56,478 nt of DNA from an uncultured bacterium (GTDB taxonomy: Bacteria; Bacteroidota; Bacteroidia; Bacteroidales; Bacteroidaceae): the NCBI GenBank assembly GCA_905216095.1, contig CAJMSQ010000014.1, positions 1 through 56,478 on the forward strand. The letters are read 5' to 3'. Below are positions 24,936 to 34,521 of the stretch, piece by piece. Under the pieces are notes generated by a model. That model was not told where the DNA came from. It made no database searches and was given only the letters and a program-made list of their open reading frames with translations. Each line of letters begins with the position of its first letter. Within the stretch, counting starts at the first letter, position 1. The position numbers and the translations under genes were made by a program.

Positions 24936-26585
24936 TTATCGGTCGATATCGGGAACCACATAATCGACAGTGCCGCCGATGGTAATGAGGTCGGCCAGCA
25001 TGTTGCCGCGGCAGGCCGTGTCCATGACGGCCACGAGCGGCAGTCCCGTCGAGCGGTAATGCAGGCGGTAGGGTGTTTTGTCGCCCTTGCTTTCCAGCAA
25101 CACGCCGAACTCGCCACGGCTGCCTTCGACGGCGGAGTAGTAAGTTCCGGCGGGCACCTTGATGATGGGTTTCATCTTTTCCTGATAGTTGCCTTCGGGG
25201 ATGTTGTCGATGAGTTGCTCTATGATGTTCAGACTCTCCAGGATTTCGTCCATACGAATCATGTAGCGGGCAAAGCTGTCGCCTTCCGTGCGTACCACCT
25301 CGTTGAACTGTACGCGGTCGTAGGCGGCATAGGGCATGCGTTTGCGCACGTCGTTGTGCCAGCCGGCCGCGCGGCCCGTACCACCCGTACAACCGAAGGA
25401 GATACATTGCTCCTTGGTCAGCACGCCCACGCCTTTGGCGCGGTTCTGGAAGATGACGTTGCCGGTGAAGATGTCGTGATATTCCTGTATGTTCTTTCTC
25501 ATGTAGGGAATGAACTCTTTCACGCGCCGTTGGAAGTTCGGATGGATGTCGGCCATCACGCCTCCGATGGTGTTGTAGTTCAGGATGAGGCGGCCGCCGC
25601 AGGTCTCTTCGAAAATGTCGAGAATCTGTTCGCGGTCACGGAAGCCGTAGAGGAAGGCCGTCGTGGCTCCGAGGTCCTGGCACAGACAGGAGAAGAAGAG
25701 GATGTGCGAGTCGATACGCTGTAACTCGTCCATGATGGTGCGGATGACCTTCACGCGGTCGCTCACCTCCACGCCCATCGCCTTTTCTATGCACATGCAC
25801 AGCGCATGACGGTTCTGCATGGCACCGAGATAGTCCAGGCGGTCGGTCAGGGCCAGTGTCTGCGGATAGGTAAGGCTTTCGTTCATCTTTTCTATGCCGC
25901 GATGAATGTATCCGAGTATCGGATCTATTTTCTTGATGGTCTCGCCCTCAAGGCTCACGCGGAAGTGGAGCACGCCGTGCGTCGAGGGGTGCTGCGGGCC
26001 GATATTGACGACGTAGTCTCCGTCCTCGAAGATTTTGTTTTCCTGCGTCGTCACGCTTCCGTCGGCATTGAGCGTCAGGGTTTCCGTCGTGTCGGCCAGC
26101 GGTTCGTTGGTCATGCGCAGCGGGTTGTTCTTTTCGGTTTCGTCATCCTTGCGGAAAGGATAGCCCACCCAGTCCTCGCGCATGTAGATGCGTCGCATGT
26201 CGGGGTGTCCCGTGAACCTGATGCCGTAGAAGTCGAAGACCTCGCGTTCGTAGATGACGGCGATGTCCCACAGGTCGGTCACGCTGGGCAACAAAGGATT
26301 GTCGCGGTCGGTCGTGACCGTCTTGATGCAGGCGCGTTTGCCCGTTGCGGTCGATTCCAGGTGGTAGATGACGCCCAGTCCGTCGGCTTCCCAGTCCATG
26401 CCGGTCAGGCATTCCAGAAAGTCCATCTTTTCTTCGTCGTGCAGGCGCTTCATCTCGTCGTGCAGGGCGGCCGGTTCCACGATTTTCATGTCGCAGAGGT
26501 TTTCGGCCGGTCGTGCCGGTTCGGCGGGGGCGGCGGGTCTGGCCGCGCGCGGTGCTTCAGCTGCCGGTTTGATGTTTTCTTCCAT
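24936..26585 (-). CDS. nuoCD: NADH-quinone oxidoreductase subunits C and D, fused
   Basis: A 549-residue fusion. A low-complexity Ala/Pro-rich stretch (about residues 8-28) precedes the NuoC domain (REVFDFYGIRFTGHPDMRRIYM), which is followed by a linker and the NuoD domain with PQHPSTHGVLHF, where the His contacts quinone. NuoD has no metal site of its own. The start codon overlaps the nuoB stop by one base (TAATG), giving tight coupling. C-D fusion is known in several phyla. The Ala/Pro-rich head is unusual and has no known role. Confidence 0.96.
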   Translation of the reverse strand: MEENIKPAAEAPRAARPAAPAEPARPAENLCDMKIVEPAALHDEMKRLHDEEKMDFLECLTGMDWEADGLGVIYHLESTATGKRACIKTVTTDRDNPLLPSVTDLWDIAVIYEREVFDFYGIRFTGHPDMRRIYMREDWVGYPFRKDDETEKNNPLRMTNEPLADTTETLTLNADGSVTTQENKIFEDGDYVVNIGPQHPSTHGVLHFRVSLEGETIKKIDPILGYIHRGIEKMNESLTYPQTLALTDRLDYLGAMQNRHALCMCIEKAMGVEVSDRVKVIRTIMDELQRIDSHILFFSCLCQDLGATTAFLYGFRDREQILDIFEETCGGRLILNYNTIGGVMADIHPNFQRRVKEFIPYMRKNIQEYHDIFTGNVIFQNRAKGVGVLTKEQCISFGCTGGTGRAAGWHNDVRKRMPYAAYDRVQFNEVVRTEGDSFARYMIRMDEILESLNIIEQLIDNIPEGNYQEKMKPIIKVPAGTYYSAVEGSRGEFGVLLESKGDKTPYRLHYRSTGLPLVAVMDTACRGNMLADLITIGGTVDYVVPDIDR

Positions 26586-27223
26586 TATGCCTCCTCCAGT
26601 TGGTTTAAGAGTTCAACATTCTTTTCCTCCATCTCCTTGTGATAGGGGTCTTTCTCCTTGCGGTTGGTTGTGCCGAAGAAGTTCTCGACCTTCACTTTAC
26701 GCTGCAACTGCATCATTCCGTACAGGAACGATTCGGGGCGCGGCGGACAGCCCGGCACGTAAACGTCCACGGGGATAATCTGGTCTACGCCCTGCACCAC
26801 GTGGTAGGACTTCCTGAACGGTCCGCCGCTGACGGCGCAACCGCCCACGGCCACCACGTATTTCGGGTCGGCCATCTGGTCGTACAGACGTTTCAGCACG
26901 GGCGCCATCTTTGTCGTGATGGTTCCGCTCACCAGGATGACGTCGGCCTGCCGGGGGCTGTTTCGCGTCACTTCAAAGCCGAAGCGGGCGATGTCGTAGC
27001 GGGCGGCGCAGACGGCCATGAACTCGATGCCGCAGCAGCTCGTGGCGAAGGTCAGCGGCCATAGCGAGTTGGAGCGTCCCCAGTCGATAAGTTCGTCCAG
27101 ACTGCGTACAATCACGTTCGTGCCGTTCTCGTTGAGTTCGGCCACGAGCTTTTCAAAAGTCTCGTTGTCCTTGAATTCCTCGTAGGGAATGGACTTGATT
27201 TTTGGTTTCTTCATTACTGCCAT
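26585..27223 (-). CDS. nuoB: NADH-quinone oxidoreductase subunit B
   Basis: A 212-residue subunit carrying cluster N2, the last iron-sulfur cluster before quinone. Ligands are visible: the tandem Cys pair in [12 protein letters not shown], one Cys in GGCAVSGG and one in PGCPPRPE. The start at 27223 is chosen because GGAG lies 8 bases upstream and homologues begin near here; it overlaps the nuoA end by 10 bases. A second ATG at 27214 is an alternative. A longer upstream reading frame exists only because it runs in the shadow of nuoA. Confidence 0.95.
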   Translation of the reverse strand: MAVMKKPKIKSIPYEEFKDNETFEKLVAELNENGTNVIVRSLDELIDWGRSNSLWPLTFATSCCGIEFMAVCAARYDIARFGFEVTRNSPRQADVILVSGTITTKMAPVLKRLYDQMADPKYVVAVGGCAVSGGPFRKSYHVVQGVDQIIPVDVYVPGCPPRPESFLYGMMQLQRKVKVENFFGTTNRKEKDPYHKEMEEKNVELLNQLEEA

Positions 27224-27564
27224 TTCAATGCTCCTTTCCTCCAGGCGTAAGCCAGGCCCAGAACTAAAATGAACAGGAAAAACGCGACGCTCAACAGACC
27301 TGCGGGTCCGAGCGTACGCATGACGACGGCCCAGGGGAAGAGAAACATCGTTTCCACGTCGAACATCAGAAACAGGATGGCAAAGAGATAGTAGCCGATG
27401 CGGAACTGCATCCAGCTGCGGCCGCGTGTCGGCACGCCACACTCGTAGGCCTCCTCCTTCTGCTCGTTGTAGCTGCGCGGCGAAATCAGCTTGGCCAGAA
27501 TCGTCACGACGGCAACGAACGAGATACCTGTCAGCAATGCTGTGACAAATAAGGTAAAGTTCAT
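27214..27564 (-). CDS. nuoA: NADH-quinone oxidoreductase subunit A
   Basis: A 116-residue three-helix subunit and the first gene of the operon. The first loop carries the family motif [22 protein letters not shown] with the conserved Cys, and the second helix has the buried Asp and Glu of [14 protein letters not shown]. The promoter lies about 250 bases upstream, so the leader is long. Confidence 0.96.
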   Translation of the reverse strand: MNFTLFVTALLTGISFVAVVTILAKLISPRSYNEQKEEAYECGVPTRGRSWMQFRIGYYLFAILFLMFDVETMFLFPWAVVMRTLGPAGLLSVAFFLFILVLGLAYAWRKGALKWQ

Positions 27565-27815
27565 AGCTCTTTAGTGTTATGTTAAAATTATTGTTGATTT
27601 GTTGTCGGTCGGGCTGATAATCGTACCTGCCGGAAGGCTGCCGTCTATGAACACGAGTACATACCGCACGGGACGGATGCCTCCCGGCGGACGTTGGCTG
27701 CGAACACGTTGGGATACGCGCCTGTATCCGGCGAATCGCGGAATTGTTTCCGTCCTGACGCCTTGCGCGGAACGGATGATTTCGCCCTTTTTCACGATTA
27801 TCGTCTTTAGGCGGG

Positions 27816-27848
27816 CAAAGTTACAAAAAAGCATGAATAAAATGCAAA
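27816..27848 (-). promoter_or_regulatory. nuo operon promoter
   Basis: Leftward TTTG (27848-27845), a 21-base spacer and TAACTTTG (27823-27816) match the Bacteroidetes consensus. Transcription should start near 27810, leaving a leader of about 245 bases. This leader holds no convincing gene; an 85-codon frame in it would begin upstream of the start site and is rejected. The 27849-28036 stretch upstream has no recognised signal. Confidence 0.75.
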
Positions 27849-28036
27849 GTTCGCTTTACAAATCTTGCACGTCTGTGCAGTTTCTTCGCGAACGGCTTGT
27901 TTCGCGTCGCAGACGGCATTCGCGGCGACCGGACACCGGTTTGCGCGCGGCGGGAAACCGCATGTGGTTTCCGGACCGGTCTTTGTGGATTTTTCCGATG
28001 CCGTGCGGTTCTTTCCGCCCCCGTTTCTCCCGGTCT

Positions 28037-28308
28037 GACATTAACATATTTAACCTCTGTTGCCTTAATAAATGTAAACGGAATGGGGCTGCGGCTGCCT
28101 GGAAGGCATCTTTTTGCGCGCGGGCTGCTTCCATTTTCGTCTACATGGCATGTAAAAATTTTTAGAAGCAGCCCGGATTTTTCTACATGCACATGTAAAT
28201 GGCACTTGCAAGCAGCCTGTTTACACGAAAAGAGGCGGTACGAAACCGCCTCTCCTGTTTTGCTTATGCAAAGATACGAAATTTTTTCGCCAAAAGCAAG
28301 AAATGTTA
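28037..28308 (-). ncRNA. Intergenic composite element, copy 2 (predicted non-coding RNA)
   Basis: Reading leftward: GATTTAACATTTCTTGC, CTTG (28300-28297), 20 bases, TATCTTTG (28276-28269), then a 9-bp hairpin AGAGGCGGT / ACCGCCTCT (28253-28231) followed by four T's. Further on it carries an ACATGTGCATGT motif near 28190 and the end block GTTAAATATGTTAATG near 28053-28038. The stem differs from those of the other copies, yet the pairing is perfect. It lies after the aminotransferase gene and points towards nuoA, which has its own promoter. Confidence 0.65.
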
Positions 28309-28323
28309 AATCGACCGGCTCTC

Positions 28324-29517
28324 TTATTTGAGGCGGGCCAGACATTCCTTGATGCGGCGCAGGGCCTCGACGATGTTTTCGTCGCTTGTGGCGTAGCTCA
28401 TGCGGAAGCATTCGGGCGAGCCGAAGGCTGCGCCGCCGACGGTGGCCACGTGGCCCACTTCCAACAGGTACATGGCGAAGTCCATCGAGTCATTGATGAC
28501 GCGATCGCCGTCGCGCTTGCCGAAATATGCACTGCATTTGGGGAACAGGTAGAATGCGCCTTGCGGTACATTGACTTCAAGTCCCGGTATCTCCTTGGCC
28601 AGGCGGACGATGAGGTCGCGCCGGCGTTCGAAGGCCCGGCGCATGTCCTCGACACACTGCTGTGAACCGGTGTAGGCGGCTTCGGCGGCCTTCTGCGATA
28701 CGGAGCAGGGACCGCTGGTGTATTGTCCCTGGAGTTTGTTGCAGCCTTTCACAATCCACTCGGGGGCAGCGATGAACCCGATGCGCCATCCGGTCATGGC
28801 GTAGGCTTTTGACACACCGTTGATGACGACGGTGCGCTCGCTCATGCCGGGGAACTGCGCGATGCTCTCGTGGCGGCCGATGTAGTTGATGTGTTCATAG
28901 ATTTCGTCGGCCAGCACGATGACACGCTCGTGGCGGGCCAGCACTCCGGCCAGGCGTTCCAGTTCCTCGCGGCTGTACACGGAGCCGGTCGGATTGCTCG
29001 GCGAGCAGAGTATGAGTGCGCGCGTGGCGGGCGTAATGGCGGCTTCGAGCTGCTCGGGTGTGATTTTGAAGTCCTGTTCTATACCGGCTTCGACGATGAC
29101 AGGCGTTCCGCCGGCCAGTTTCACCATTTCGGGATAACTTACCCAGTAGGGGGCGGGAATGATGACCTCGTCACCGCTGTTCACGATGGCCATGACGGCG
29201 TTGCAGACCGACTGTTTGGCACCGTTGGAGCAGGAAATCTGTGCCGGGGAGTATTCCAGTCCGTTCTCGTTCTTGAGTTTGGCGGCGATGGCCTCGCGCA
29301 GCGCCGGATAGCCGGCCACGGGCGAGTAGCGGGACCAGTTCTCCTCGACGGCTTTGACGGCGGCAGCCTTGATGTGGTCGGGGGTGTTGAAGTCTGGCTC
29401 GCCGACACTCATGTTTATGATGTCGATACCTTGTGCTTTGAGCTCTCCGCTCTTCTGCGACATGGCCAGTGTGGCCGACGGAGACAGGCGGTTCAGACGG
29501 TTGGATAGTTCGTTCAT
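28324..29517 (-). CDS. Pyridoxal-phosphate aminotransferase, aspartate aminotransferase type
   Basis: A 397-residue fold-type I class I aminotransferase. The PLP-binding lysine is in NGVSKAYAMTGWRIGF; NPTGSVYSREEL, the Asp-x-x-Tyr of LADEIYEHI and the substrate-binding Arg in FRMSYATS are also in place. It should swap amino groups between aspartate (or a related amino acid) and 2-oxoglutarate in the cytosol. Sequence style fits the Ib aspartate aminotransferase group, but related enzymes with other substrates look similar, so I give no gene symbol. It follows the Bax-inhibitor-like gene after 73 bases and precedes ncRNA copy 2. Confidence 0.9.
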   Translation of the reverse strand: MNELSNRLNRLSPSATLAMSQKSGELKAQGIDIINMSVGEPDFNTPDHIKAAAVKAVEENWSRYSPVAGYPALREAIAAKLKNENGLEYSPAQISCSNGAKQSVCNAVMAIVNSGDEVIIPAPYWVSYPEMVKLAGGTPVIVEAGIEQDFKITPEQLEAAITPATRALILCSPSNPTGSVYSREELERLAGVLARHERVIVLADEIYEHINYIGRHESIAQFPGMSERTVVINGVSKAYAMTGWRIGFIAAPEWIVKGCNKLQGQYTSGPCSVSQKAAEAAYTGSQQCVEDMRRAFERRRDLIVRLAKEIPGLEVNVPQGAFYLFPKCSAYFGKRDGDRVINDSMDFAMYLLEVGHVATVGGAAFGSPECFRMSYATSDENIVEALRRIKECLARLK

Positions 29518-29590
29518 GATGCTATGATGGTGTTAGTGTTGATAGTCTGGTTGATTGGCCGTGGCGGATGCCTTTCGGCCGCGTGCGGCA

Positions 29591-30304
29591 TCAGTCCCGG
29601 TTGCCGCCGAATATGCGCAGCAGGTACAGGAACAGGTTGATGAAGTCGAGATAGAGGGTCAGGCTGCCGAGCAAGGCCAGCTTCATCGTGTTGTCGTTCA
29701 CCTCGTCGCCGTAGGCCATGAGCATGTGTTTTATTTTCTGCGTGTCATAGGCCGTCAGCCCGATGAAGATGGCGACACCCAGGTAGGTCAGCGCCCACGA
29801 AAGCGCGGAACTGGCCACGAAGATGTTTACGACGGTGGCGATGACAAGGCCGATGAGCGCCATGTACAGGATGCGGCCTGCCGTGCTGAGGTCGCGCTTG
29901 ACGGTATATCCCAGCAAGGCCATACCGCCAAAGGTTCCCGCCGTGACGAAGAAGGTCGTGGAAATCGTTTCCATCGTGTAGGCAAGGAATATGAAGGAGA
30001 GAACGATTCCGTTGAGTATGGAATAGACGGCAAACATGACGCCCGCCGTGGCGAAAGACATGCGCATGATGCGCGCACTCAGGTACCAGACGATGCCAAG
30101 TTCGGCGATGAACAGGCCGAACATAAGGCCGGAATGTTCAGTGAGGTATTGTATCCATGAAAAGTGGCCGGCCACGTATGCGGCGGTCAGGCCTGTCATG
30201 GCCAGTCCTAAGGTCATCCACAGGAATACGTTCTTCATTAAGGCCGAAAAGGCCGCCGTGCGCTCGTTGCCGGCATATACGTTGATGGTTTTCTCTTGTT
30301 CCAT
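29591..30304 (-). CDS. Bax inhibitor-1 / YccA family membrane protein
   Basis: A 237-residue protein with seven membrane helices. The family motif near the end, ALLGSLTLYLDFINLFLYLLRI, and the acidic pore residue region (GLTAYDTQKIKHM) are present. Bacterial members form pH-sensitive calcium leaks or help control membrane protease FtsH; which role applies cannot be decided. The 126 bases upstream are GC-rich with no clear promoter, so it may be read from the ribBA side. Confidence 0.92.
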   Translation of the reverse strand: MEQEKTINVYAGNERTAAFSALMKNVFLWMTLGLAMTGLTAAYVAGHFSWIQYLTEHSGLMFGLFIAELGIVWYLSARIMRMSFATAGVMFAVYSILNGIVLSFIFLAYTMETISTTFFVTAGTFGGMALLGYTVKRDLSTAGRILYMALIGLVIATVVNIFVASSALSWALTYLGVAIFIGLTAYDTQKIKHMLMAYGDEVNDNTMKLALLGSLTLYLDFINLFLYLLRIFGGNRD

Positions 30305-30430
30305 GATTTATGTCTTTGGTGGTTGGTGACGGGTGGCTTCCGCGCGCCCCTTCGTGCCGCCAATCCTTATATATATAATGTGTGCGACGCTATATGACGG
30401 GGGGCGGCGTGCCGGCCGGCGGCGCCGGTC

Positions 30431-31645
30431 TTATTTCTTCAGGTGCAGCGTGTGCCCCATGCGCTCCTGCTTGGTGCGGAGATACTGCTCGTTGTAACGG
30501 TTCGGCTTGATTTCAATCGGTACGTTCTCGACAATTTCCAGTCCGTAGGCTTCCAGTCCGACGCGCTTCACGGGATTGTTGGAGATGAGCCGCATCTTGC
30601 GCACGCCTATCATGCCGAGAATCTGTGCGCCCACGCCGTAATCGCGCTCGTCCGGGTCGTAACCGAGGTGTACGTTGGCATCTACGGTGTCGTATCCCTG
30701 TTCCTGCAGTTTGTAGGCCGCGATTTTTGCCATCAGACCTATGCCTCGGCCTTCCTGGTTCAGGTAGAGAACGACGCCTTTCCCTTCTTTCTCGACCATC
30801 TGCATGGCTTTGTGCAACTGCTCCCCGCAGTCACAGCGTTCCGAACCGAAGATGTCGCCGGTCATGCACGAGGAGTGGACGCGGACCAGCACAGGCTCGT
30901 CAGCTTCCCACTCGCCCTTGATGAGCGCGATGTGCTCCAGACGGTTGCTTTTCTGGCGGAAAGGGATGAGGCGGAAGTGTCCGAATTCGGTCGGCATGTC
31001 CACTTCCTCGCCCTTTTCCACCAGGCACTCATTCTTCAGCCGGTAGGCAATCAGGTCTTTGATGGTGATGATGTGCAGTCCCTCGCGGGCCGCGATTTCC
31101 TGCAACTGCGGCATTCGCGCCATGGTGCCGTCTTCGTTCAGAATTTCGATGAGACAGGCGGCGGGTTGCAGTCCGGCGAGTCGGGCAAGGTCTACGGCTG
31201 CTTCGGTGTGTCCGGCACGTGCCAGCACGCCGCGGTCTTGTGCGTAGAGCGGATTGATGTGTCCGGGCCGCCCGAAAGTATCGGGGCGGCTTTCGGGGTC
31301 GGCCAACGCGCGGATAGTCGCCGCCCGGTCATGACAACTCACGCCGGTGGTGCATCCTTCGAGTTTGTCAATGGTCACGGTGAACGGTGTTCCGAGCATG
31401 CTGGTGTTGTTCTGTACCTGGTGTTCCAGTTCCAGTTGCCGGCAACGCTCGTTGGTGATGGGCGCGCAAAGCACGCCGCGTCCCATGCGCAGCATGTAGT
31501 TCACGGCCTCGGGCGTTACCAGTTCGGCGGCCATGATGAGGTCGCCTTCGTTCTCGCGGTCTTCGTCGTCTACGACTATGACAAATTTTCCTTGCTTGAA
31601 GTCTTCTAATGCTTCCTCGACGGAAGCGGTCTTGAAAGTATCCAT
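30431..31645 (-). CDS. ribBA: Bifunctional 3,4-dihydroxy-2-butanone-4-phosphate synthase / GTP cyclohydrolase II
   Basis: A 404-residue two-domain riboflavin enzyme. The RibB half has [16 protein letters not shown] and [14 protein letters not shown], and makes the four-carbon unit from ribulose 5-phosphate. The RibA half has the zinc cysteines in [17 protein letters not shown] and the EGRGIGL loop, and opens GTP. The start at 31645 ([13 protein letters not shown]) fits homologues; the longer upstream frame runs in the shadow of the preceding gene. It lies 41 bases after the lptF/G-type gene and is probably transcribed with it. Confidence 0.96.
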   Translation of the reverse strand: MDTFKTASVEEALEDFKQGKFVIVVDDEDRENEGDLIMAAELVTPEAVNYMLRMGRGVLCAPITNERCRQLELEHQVQNNTSMLGTPFTVTIDKLEGCTTGVSCHDRAATIRALADPESRPDTFGRPGHINPLYAQDRGVLARAGHTEAAVDLARLAGLQPAACLIEILNEDGTMARMPQLQEIAAREGLHIITIKDLIAYRLKNECLVEKGEEVDMPTEFGHFRLIPFRQKSNRLEHIALIKGEWEADEPVLVRVHSSCMTGDIFGSERCDCGEQLHKAMQMVEKEGKGVVLYLNQEGRGIGLMAKIAAYKLQEQGYDTVDANVHLGYDPDERDYGVGAQILGMIGVRKMRLISNNPVKRVGLEAYGLEIVENVPIEIKPNRYNEQYLRTKQERMGHTLHLKK

Positions 31646-31686
31646 TATCAGTTCGTTTCGTTTTGTTCGATGTTCGGGGCTGCCTT

Positions 31687-33882
31687 TCAGCGGGGCTCTA
31701 GCGGCAGCATTTTGGTCGGAGGTGCCATCCCGGCCGGCATTTTGGTGTCCGGGCGGCGGCTTGCGGGCTCTTCGGCCGGTTTTCCGGCCTTTTGCTCCAT
31801 TTTTTCCTTCCATTTGTTTCTGAGGGTGTCCTTGTTGGAAATGACGGACCATAGTCCTGCAACCGTCAGGGCCAGGAAAAGCAGCGCGGCCAACAGCTTC
31901 CGGGGTAACCTGAACGCCCGTTTCGATGTGTTGCCAGGTTCTTCCTGCCGGTTGTCGCCGCGTTGCGCCGTTTCGGGATGCTGCTGCCGCTCGATGAAAG
32001 CCAGCAGGTGGTCGCAACTCTTCACGATGTTGCGCATATCGCGCAGCAGGCGCAGCCTGAACCGCCAGATGCGTATCCACAGCACGAGGCCCAAGGGGAA
32101 GCAGATGCCGGCCGCCATGTTGGCCCACCGGCTTGTGAACGGCGAGACATGCGCATTCACGTAAATGATCGGGAACTCGTTCAGTTCCATCAGTATCTTG
32201 GGGTTGCGGCTGTTCGAGAGTTCTTCGACGATGGCCTCCATCCGTTCGTTCAGGGCCTCGACCTGTGAGTCGGGCGTGTGGCGGAAGAACGTGTCGGTGT
32301 AGCCCGGCATGTTGATCAGCCGTTTCTCTCGCGCGTAGGTGCGGCAGTCATCGCGGAACGCGGCGATGTCGGTCTTCAGCCTGTCGTAGTCGGGGTCGTC
32401 TATGATGACTTCCTTGCGGAATATGTGGCGGTGTGTGCGCAGTCCCAGCAGTCGTCGGAACAGGTTGGCGTACAGTTCGGCGTTGAAGACCATGGAGTCC
32501 TTGTTCGACTTGTAGGTCAGGAAGACACCGAAAGGTATGAGGACGGCCGAACTTATCCACATGCCGTAAACCATGTTCCATGAACCGTCGCGTGCCATCT
32601 TCATGCCCGAGGTGTTGATGATGTAATAGAAGATGAAGATGAGCACACTGATGACTGCCGGCATTCCCAGGCCGCCTTTGCGTATGATGGCACCGAGCGG
32701 CGCGCCGACAAAGAAGAAGAAAAGGCAGGCCAGCGAGAGTGTCATCTTCTGGTGCCATTCTATCCAGTGCCTGCGTATGAAGCGGTCGCCGTCGCCGCCG
32801 GCCATGCTCTTCCATTCGAGTTCCGACTGGTGCATCCGGGCGTAATTGCGTGCGCTTTCGAGCGTGTTCCGCATCTGTTCCGTTTCCGTCCGTGCCAGGA
32901 TGGTGTCGAAGGGAACGGCGGAAGCGGCCGTCTGCCGGCTGATGCGGACGGAATCTTCCCGGGCAATGGACGGCAGCTTGTACCATCGGGCCTTTGCCTC
33001 GTCATAATAGTTCCGCCCCATGCTGTCCAGTTTCCGTTCCATGGAGTCTACGCTCTGCTCAATTTCGTGCATGTTCTTGGCGGAAGGCATGTCGCGCAGC
33101 AGTTCGGCGTCCACCATGGCGAAGTTGCTGTCGAAGTCGATGAGGAACTGCTTGTAGCCGAACGTCTCGCGGTCGTAGGGGACGCTTGCCGTGTTCAGGC
33201 CCGAGAAGTTCTGCTTCTGCAGGTTCTCGAACTGCTCCCCGTTCCACAGTTCCAGCTTCAGGTGCATCTTGTCGGCGGTCATTTCCATCCTTCCCGAATC
33301 GGCCAGGACGATTTGCGCCCGGTCGAATCCCTGGTCCGTCTTGTAGATGATGAGCTGGTAGAGCATCCCCGTCTCGGTATCCTTCTGTTGAACGTACAGG
33401 TTCACGTCGGGCACGCCGCTGTAGAAGATGCCTTCGGGTATCTCTACGGCCGGTGACTGCTGTTTCATGCTGAAAAGCAGCGTACGCAGGTTTATCTGTG
33501 CCTGGGGTGCCGTGTTGTTCTGAAAGTAAAAGGACAAGCCGGTCAGTGCCAGTACGACCAGCATGACGGGGCGCATGATGCGGATGAGCGGCACGCCGGC
33601 CGCTTTCATCGAGAGCAGTTCCAGCTGTTCGCCCATGTTGCCGAAAGTGATGAGGGAGGCAAGAAGCACGGCCAGGGGCAGGGATGTGGGAACGAGGGTG
33701 ATGCCCATGTGCCAAAAGAACTTGCCTAAGATTTCCAAAGAAAGTCCTTTGCCGATGAGTTCGTCCACATAACGCCACGTAAACTGCATCATGAAGACGA
33801 AAAGGCAGATGAAGAATGCACCGAGAAACAGGGGCAGGAATTTCTTCAGGATATATAGGTCGAGTTTCTTTATTCCAAGCAT
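31687..33882 (-). CDS. LptF/LptG family permease, long Bacteroidetes form
   Basis: A 731-residue member of the YjgP/YjgQ family, twice the usual 350-400. The N-terminal three helices ([21 protein letters not shown]), a periplasmic beta-jellyroll and three more helices ([23 protein letters not shown]) match the family, which lifts LPS from the inner membrane with LptB and LptC. A C-terminal extension of about 250 residues follows, with two membrane segments near 615 and 680 and a Lys/Pro-rich tail. The start at 33882 is chosen because a -7 element lies about 25 bases upstream, which rules out the earlier ATG at 33930. Confidence 0.88.
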   Translation of the reverse strand: MLGIKKLDLYILKKFLPLFLGAFFICLFVFMMQFTWRYVDELIGKGLSLEILGKFFWHMGITLVPTSLPLAVLLASLITFGNMGEQLELLSMKAAGVPLIRIMRPVMLVVLALTGLSFYFQNNTAPQAQINLRTLLFSMKQQSPAVEIPEGIFYSGVPDVNLYVQQKDTETGMLYQLIIYKTDQGFDRAQIVLADSGRMEMTADKMHLKLELWNGEQFENLQKQNFSGLNTASVPYDRETFGYKQFLIDFDSNFAMVDAELLRDMPSAKNMHEIEQSVDSMERKLDSMGRNYYDEAKARWYKLPSIAREDSVRISRQTAASAVPFDTILARTETEQMRNTLESARNYARMHQSELEWKSMAGGDGDRFIRRHWIEWHQKMTLSLACLFFFFVGAPLGAIIRKGGLGMPAVISVLIFIFYYIINTSGMKMARDGSWNMVYGMWISSAVLIPFGVFLTYKSNKDSMVFNAELYANLFRRLLGLRTHRHIFRKEVIIDDPDYDRLKTDIAAFRDDCRTYAREKRLINMPGYTDTFFRHTPDSQVEALNERMEAIVEELSNSRNPKILMELNEFPIIYVNAHVSPFTSRWANMAAGICFPLGLVLWIRIWRFRLRLLRDMRNIVKSCDHLLAFIERQQHPETAQRGDNRQEEPGNTSKRAFRLPRKLLAALLFLALTVAGLWSVISNKDTLRNKWKEKMEQKAGKPAEEPASRRPDTKMPAGMAPPTKMLPLEPR

Positions 33883-33907
33883 GGGGAAAGCCCTTCTTAC
33901 CAAGATG

Positions 33908-33915
33908 CAAAAATA
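33908..33915 (-). promoter_or_regulatory. -7 element upstream of the lptF/G-ribBA pair
   Basis: Leftward TATTTTTG matches TAnnTTTG. No clear TTTG stands at the right distance. ncRNA copy 3 points to this gene from further upstream, so read-through is a second possible source of transcript. Confidence 0.45.
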
Positions 33916-34022
33916 CTGTTTTTTTTTCATCCGTGCGGTATGCGTGCGGCAAAGTCTGCGTTACTTTAGGTTTTCTTAAGTCCGGACCGGACCTCCGGCT
34001 TTCTCCCGTGTTTTTTCGCCGG

Positions 34023-34192
34023 GCCACGCAGTGGCTTTTCTGCGCCTACGAAATTGAAACAACTTTCTTCTTGCCCTAAACATTAACACCTTTAACTTTT
34101 TCCGCCAGCCACGCAGTGGCTTTTCCGCGCCTACGGAATTGAAACAGCCTTCTTCTATCCCTAAACATTAACATTTTTAACTTTTCCCGCCA
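34023..34192 (-). repeat. 85-bp tandem duplication at the end of copy 3
   Basis: Two units (34023-34107 and 34108-34192) have a period of exactly 85 bases, shown by GCCACGCAGTGGC at 34023 and 34108 and by CATTAACA at 34081 and 34166. They differ at several positions, so the duplication is not very recent. Confidence 0.85.
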
Positions 34193-34422
34193 TTCAGAAT
34201 TGCGTAAATGGCAACTATCTTTTCGCGGAATAGGGATAAAAAATCCTACAAGCAGCCTAAAAATTTTTACATGCACATGTAGAAAAATCTTCTCTAAGGC
34301 TATTTTTGCACGGAAGCAGGGCTTTTTGCACGAAAAAGGGGCGGCCGCGGCCGTCCCTCCCTTTTCCTTATCACAAAGATACAACATTTTTCGCCCGAAA
34401 GCAAGAAGTGTTAAATCACCGC
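34023..34422 (-). ncRNA. Intergenic composite element, copy 3 (predicted non-coding RNA)
   Basis: The gap 33883-34521 is mostly this element. Leftward it reads GATTTAACACTTCTTGC, CTTG (34405-34402), 20 bases, TATCTTTG (34381-34374), a self-complementary GC hairpin (34357-34338, core CGGCCGCGGCCG with a G-T pair outside) followed by five T's, CTACATGTGCATGT, a TGTAGG-like partner, GTTAAAAATGTTAATG, and a GCCACTGCGTGGC hairpin. It is close to copy 4 over most of its length. The last 85 bases are duplicated in tandem. Confidence 0.7.
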
Positions 34423-34490
34423 GAGACAATTGTTAAAATCGCCACCGCCTGCATTTCCGCCGGTGCGGGTTGTCCATTCCTGACGGAAAG

Positions 34491-34510
34491 GGCGGCAGGC
34501 GGAGGCCGCC
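34491..34510 (-). terminator. Hairpin after pflA
   Basis: GGCGGC (34491-34496) pairs with GCCGCC (34505-34510), 11 bases after the pflA stop. The stem is short and no T-run follows leftward, so termination here is uncertain. Confidence 0.4.
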
Positions 34511-34521
34511 GGTACGGACGT

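Noticed and set aside
27577..27834. 85-codon frame between nuoA and the nuo promoter
   Set aside because: Its start lies upstream of the predicted transcription start and the translated sequence has no protein-like features.
28037..28308. Bidirectional terminator as the only role of the element
   Set aside because: Copy 4 lies between divergent genes, where no terminator is needed, and the promoter spacing is identical in all copies.
34023..34422. Insertion sequence or MITE with target-site duplication
   Set aside because: No terminal inverted repeats and no direct flanking duplications were seen around the four copies; the internal promoter and hairpin fit an RNA element better, although a mobile origin is not excluded.
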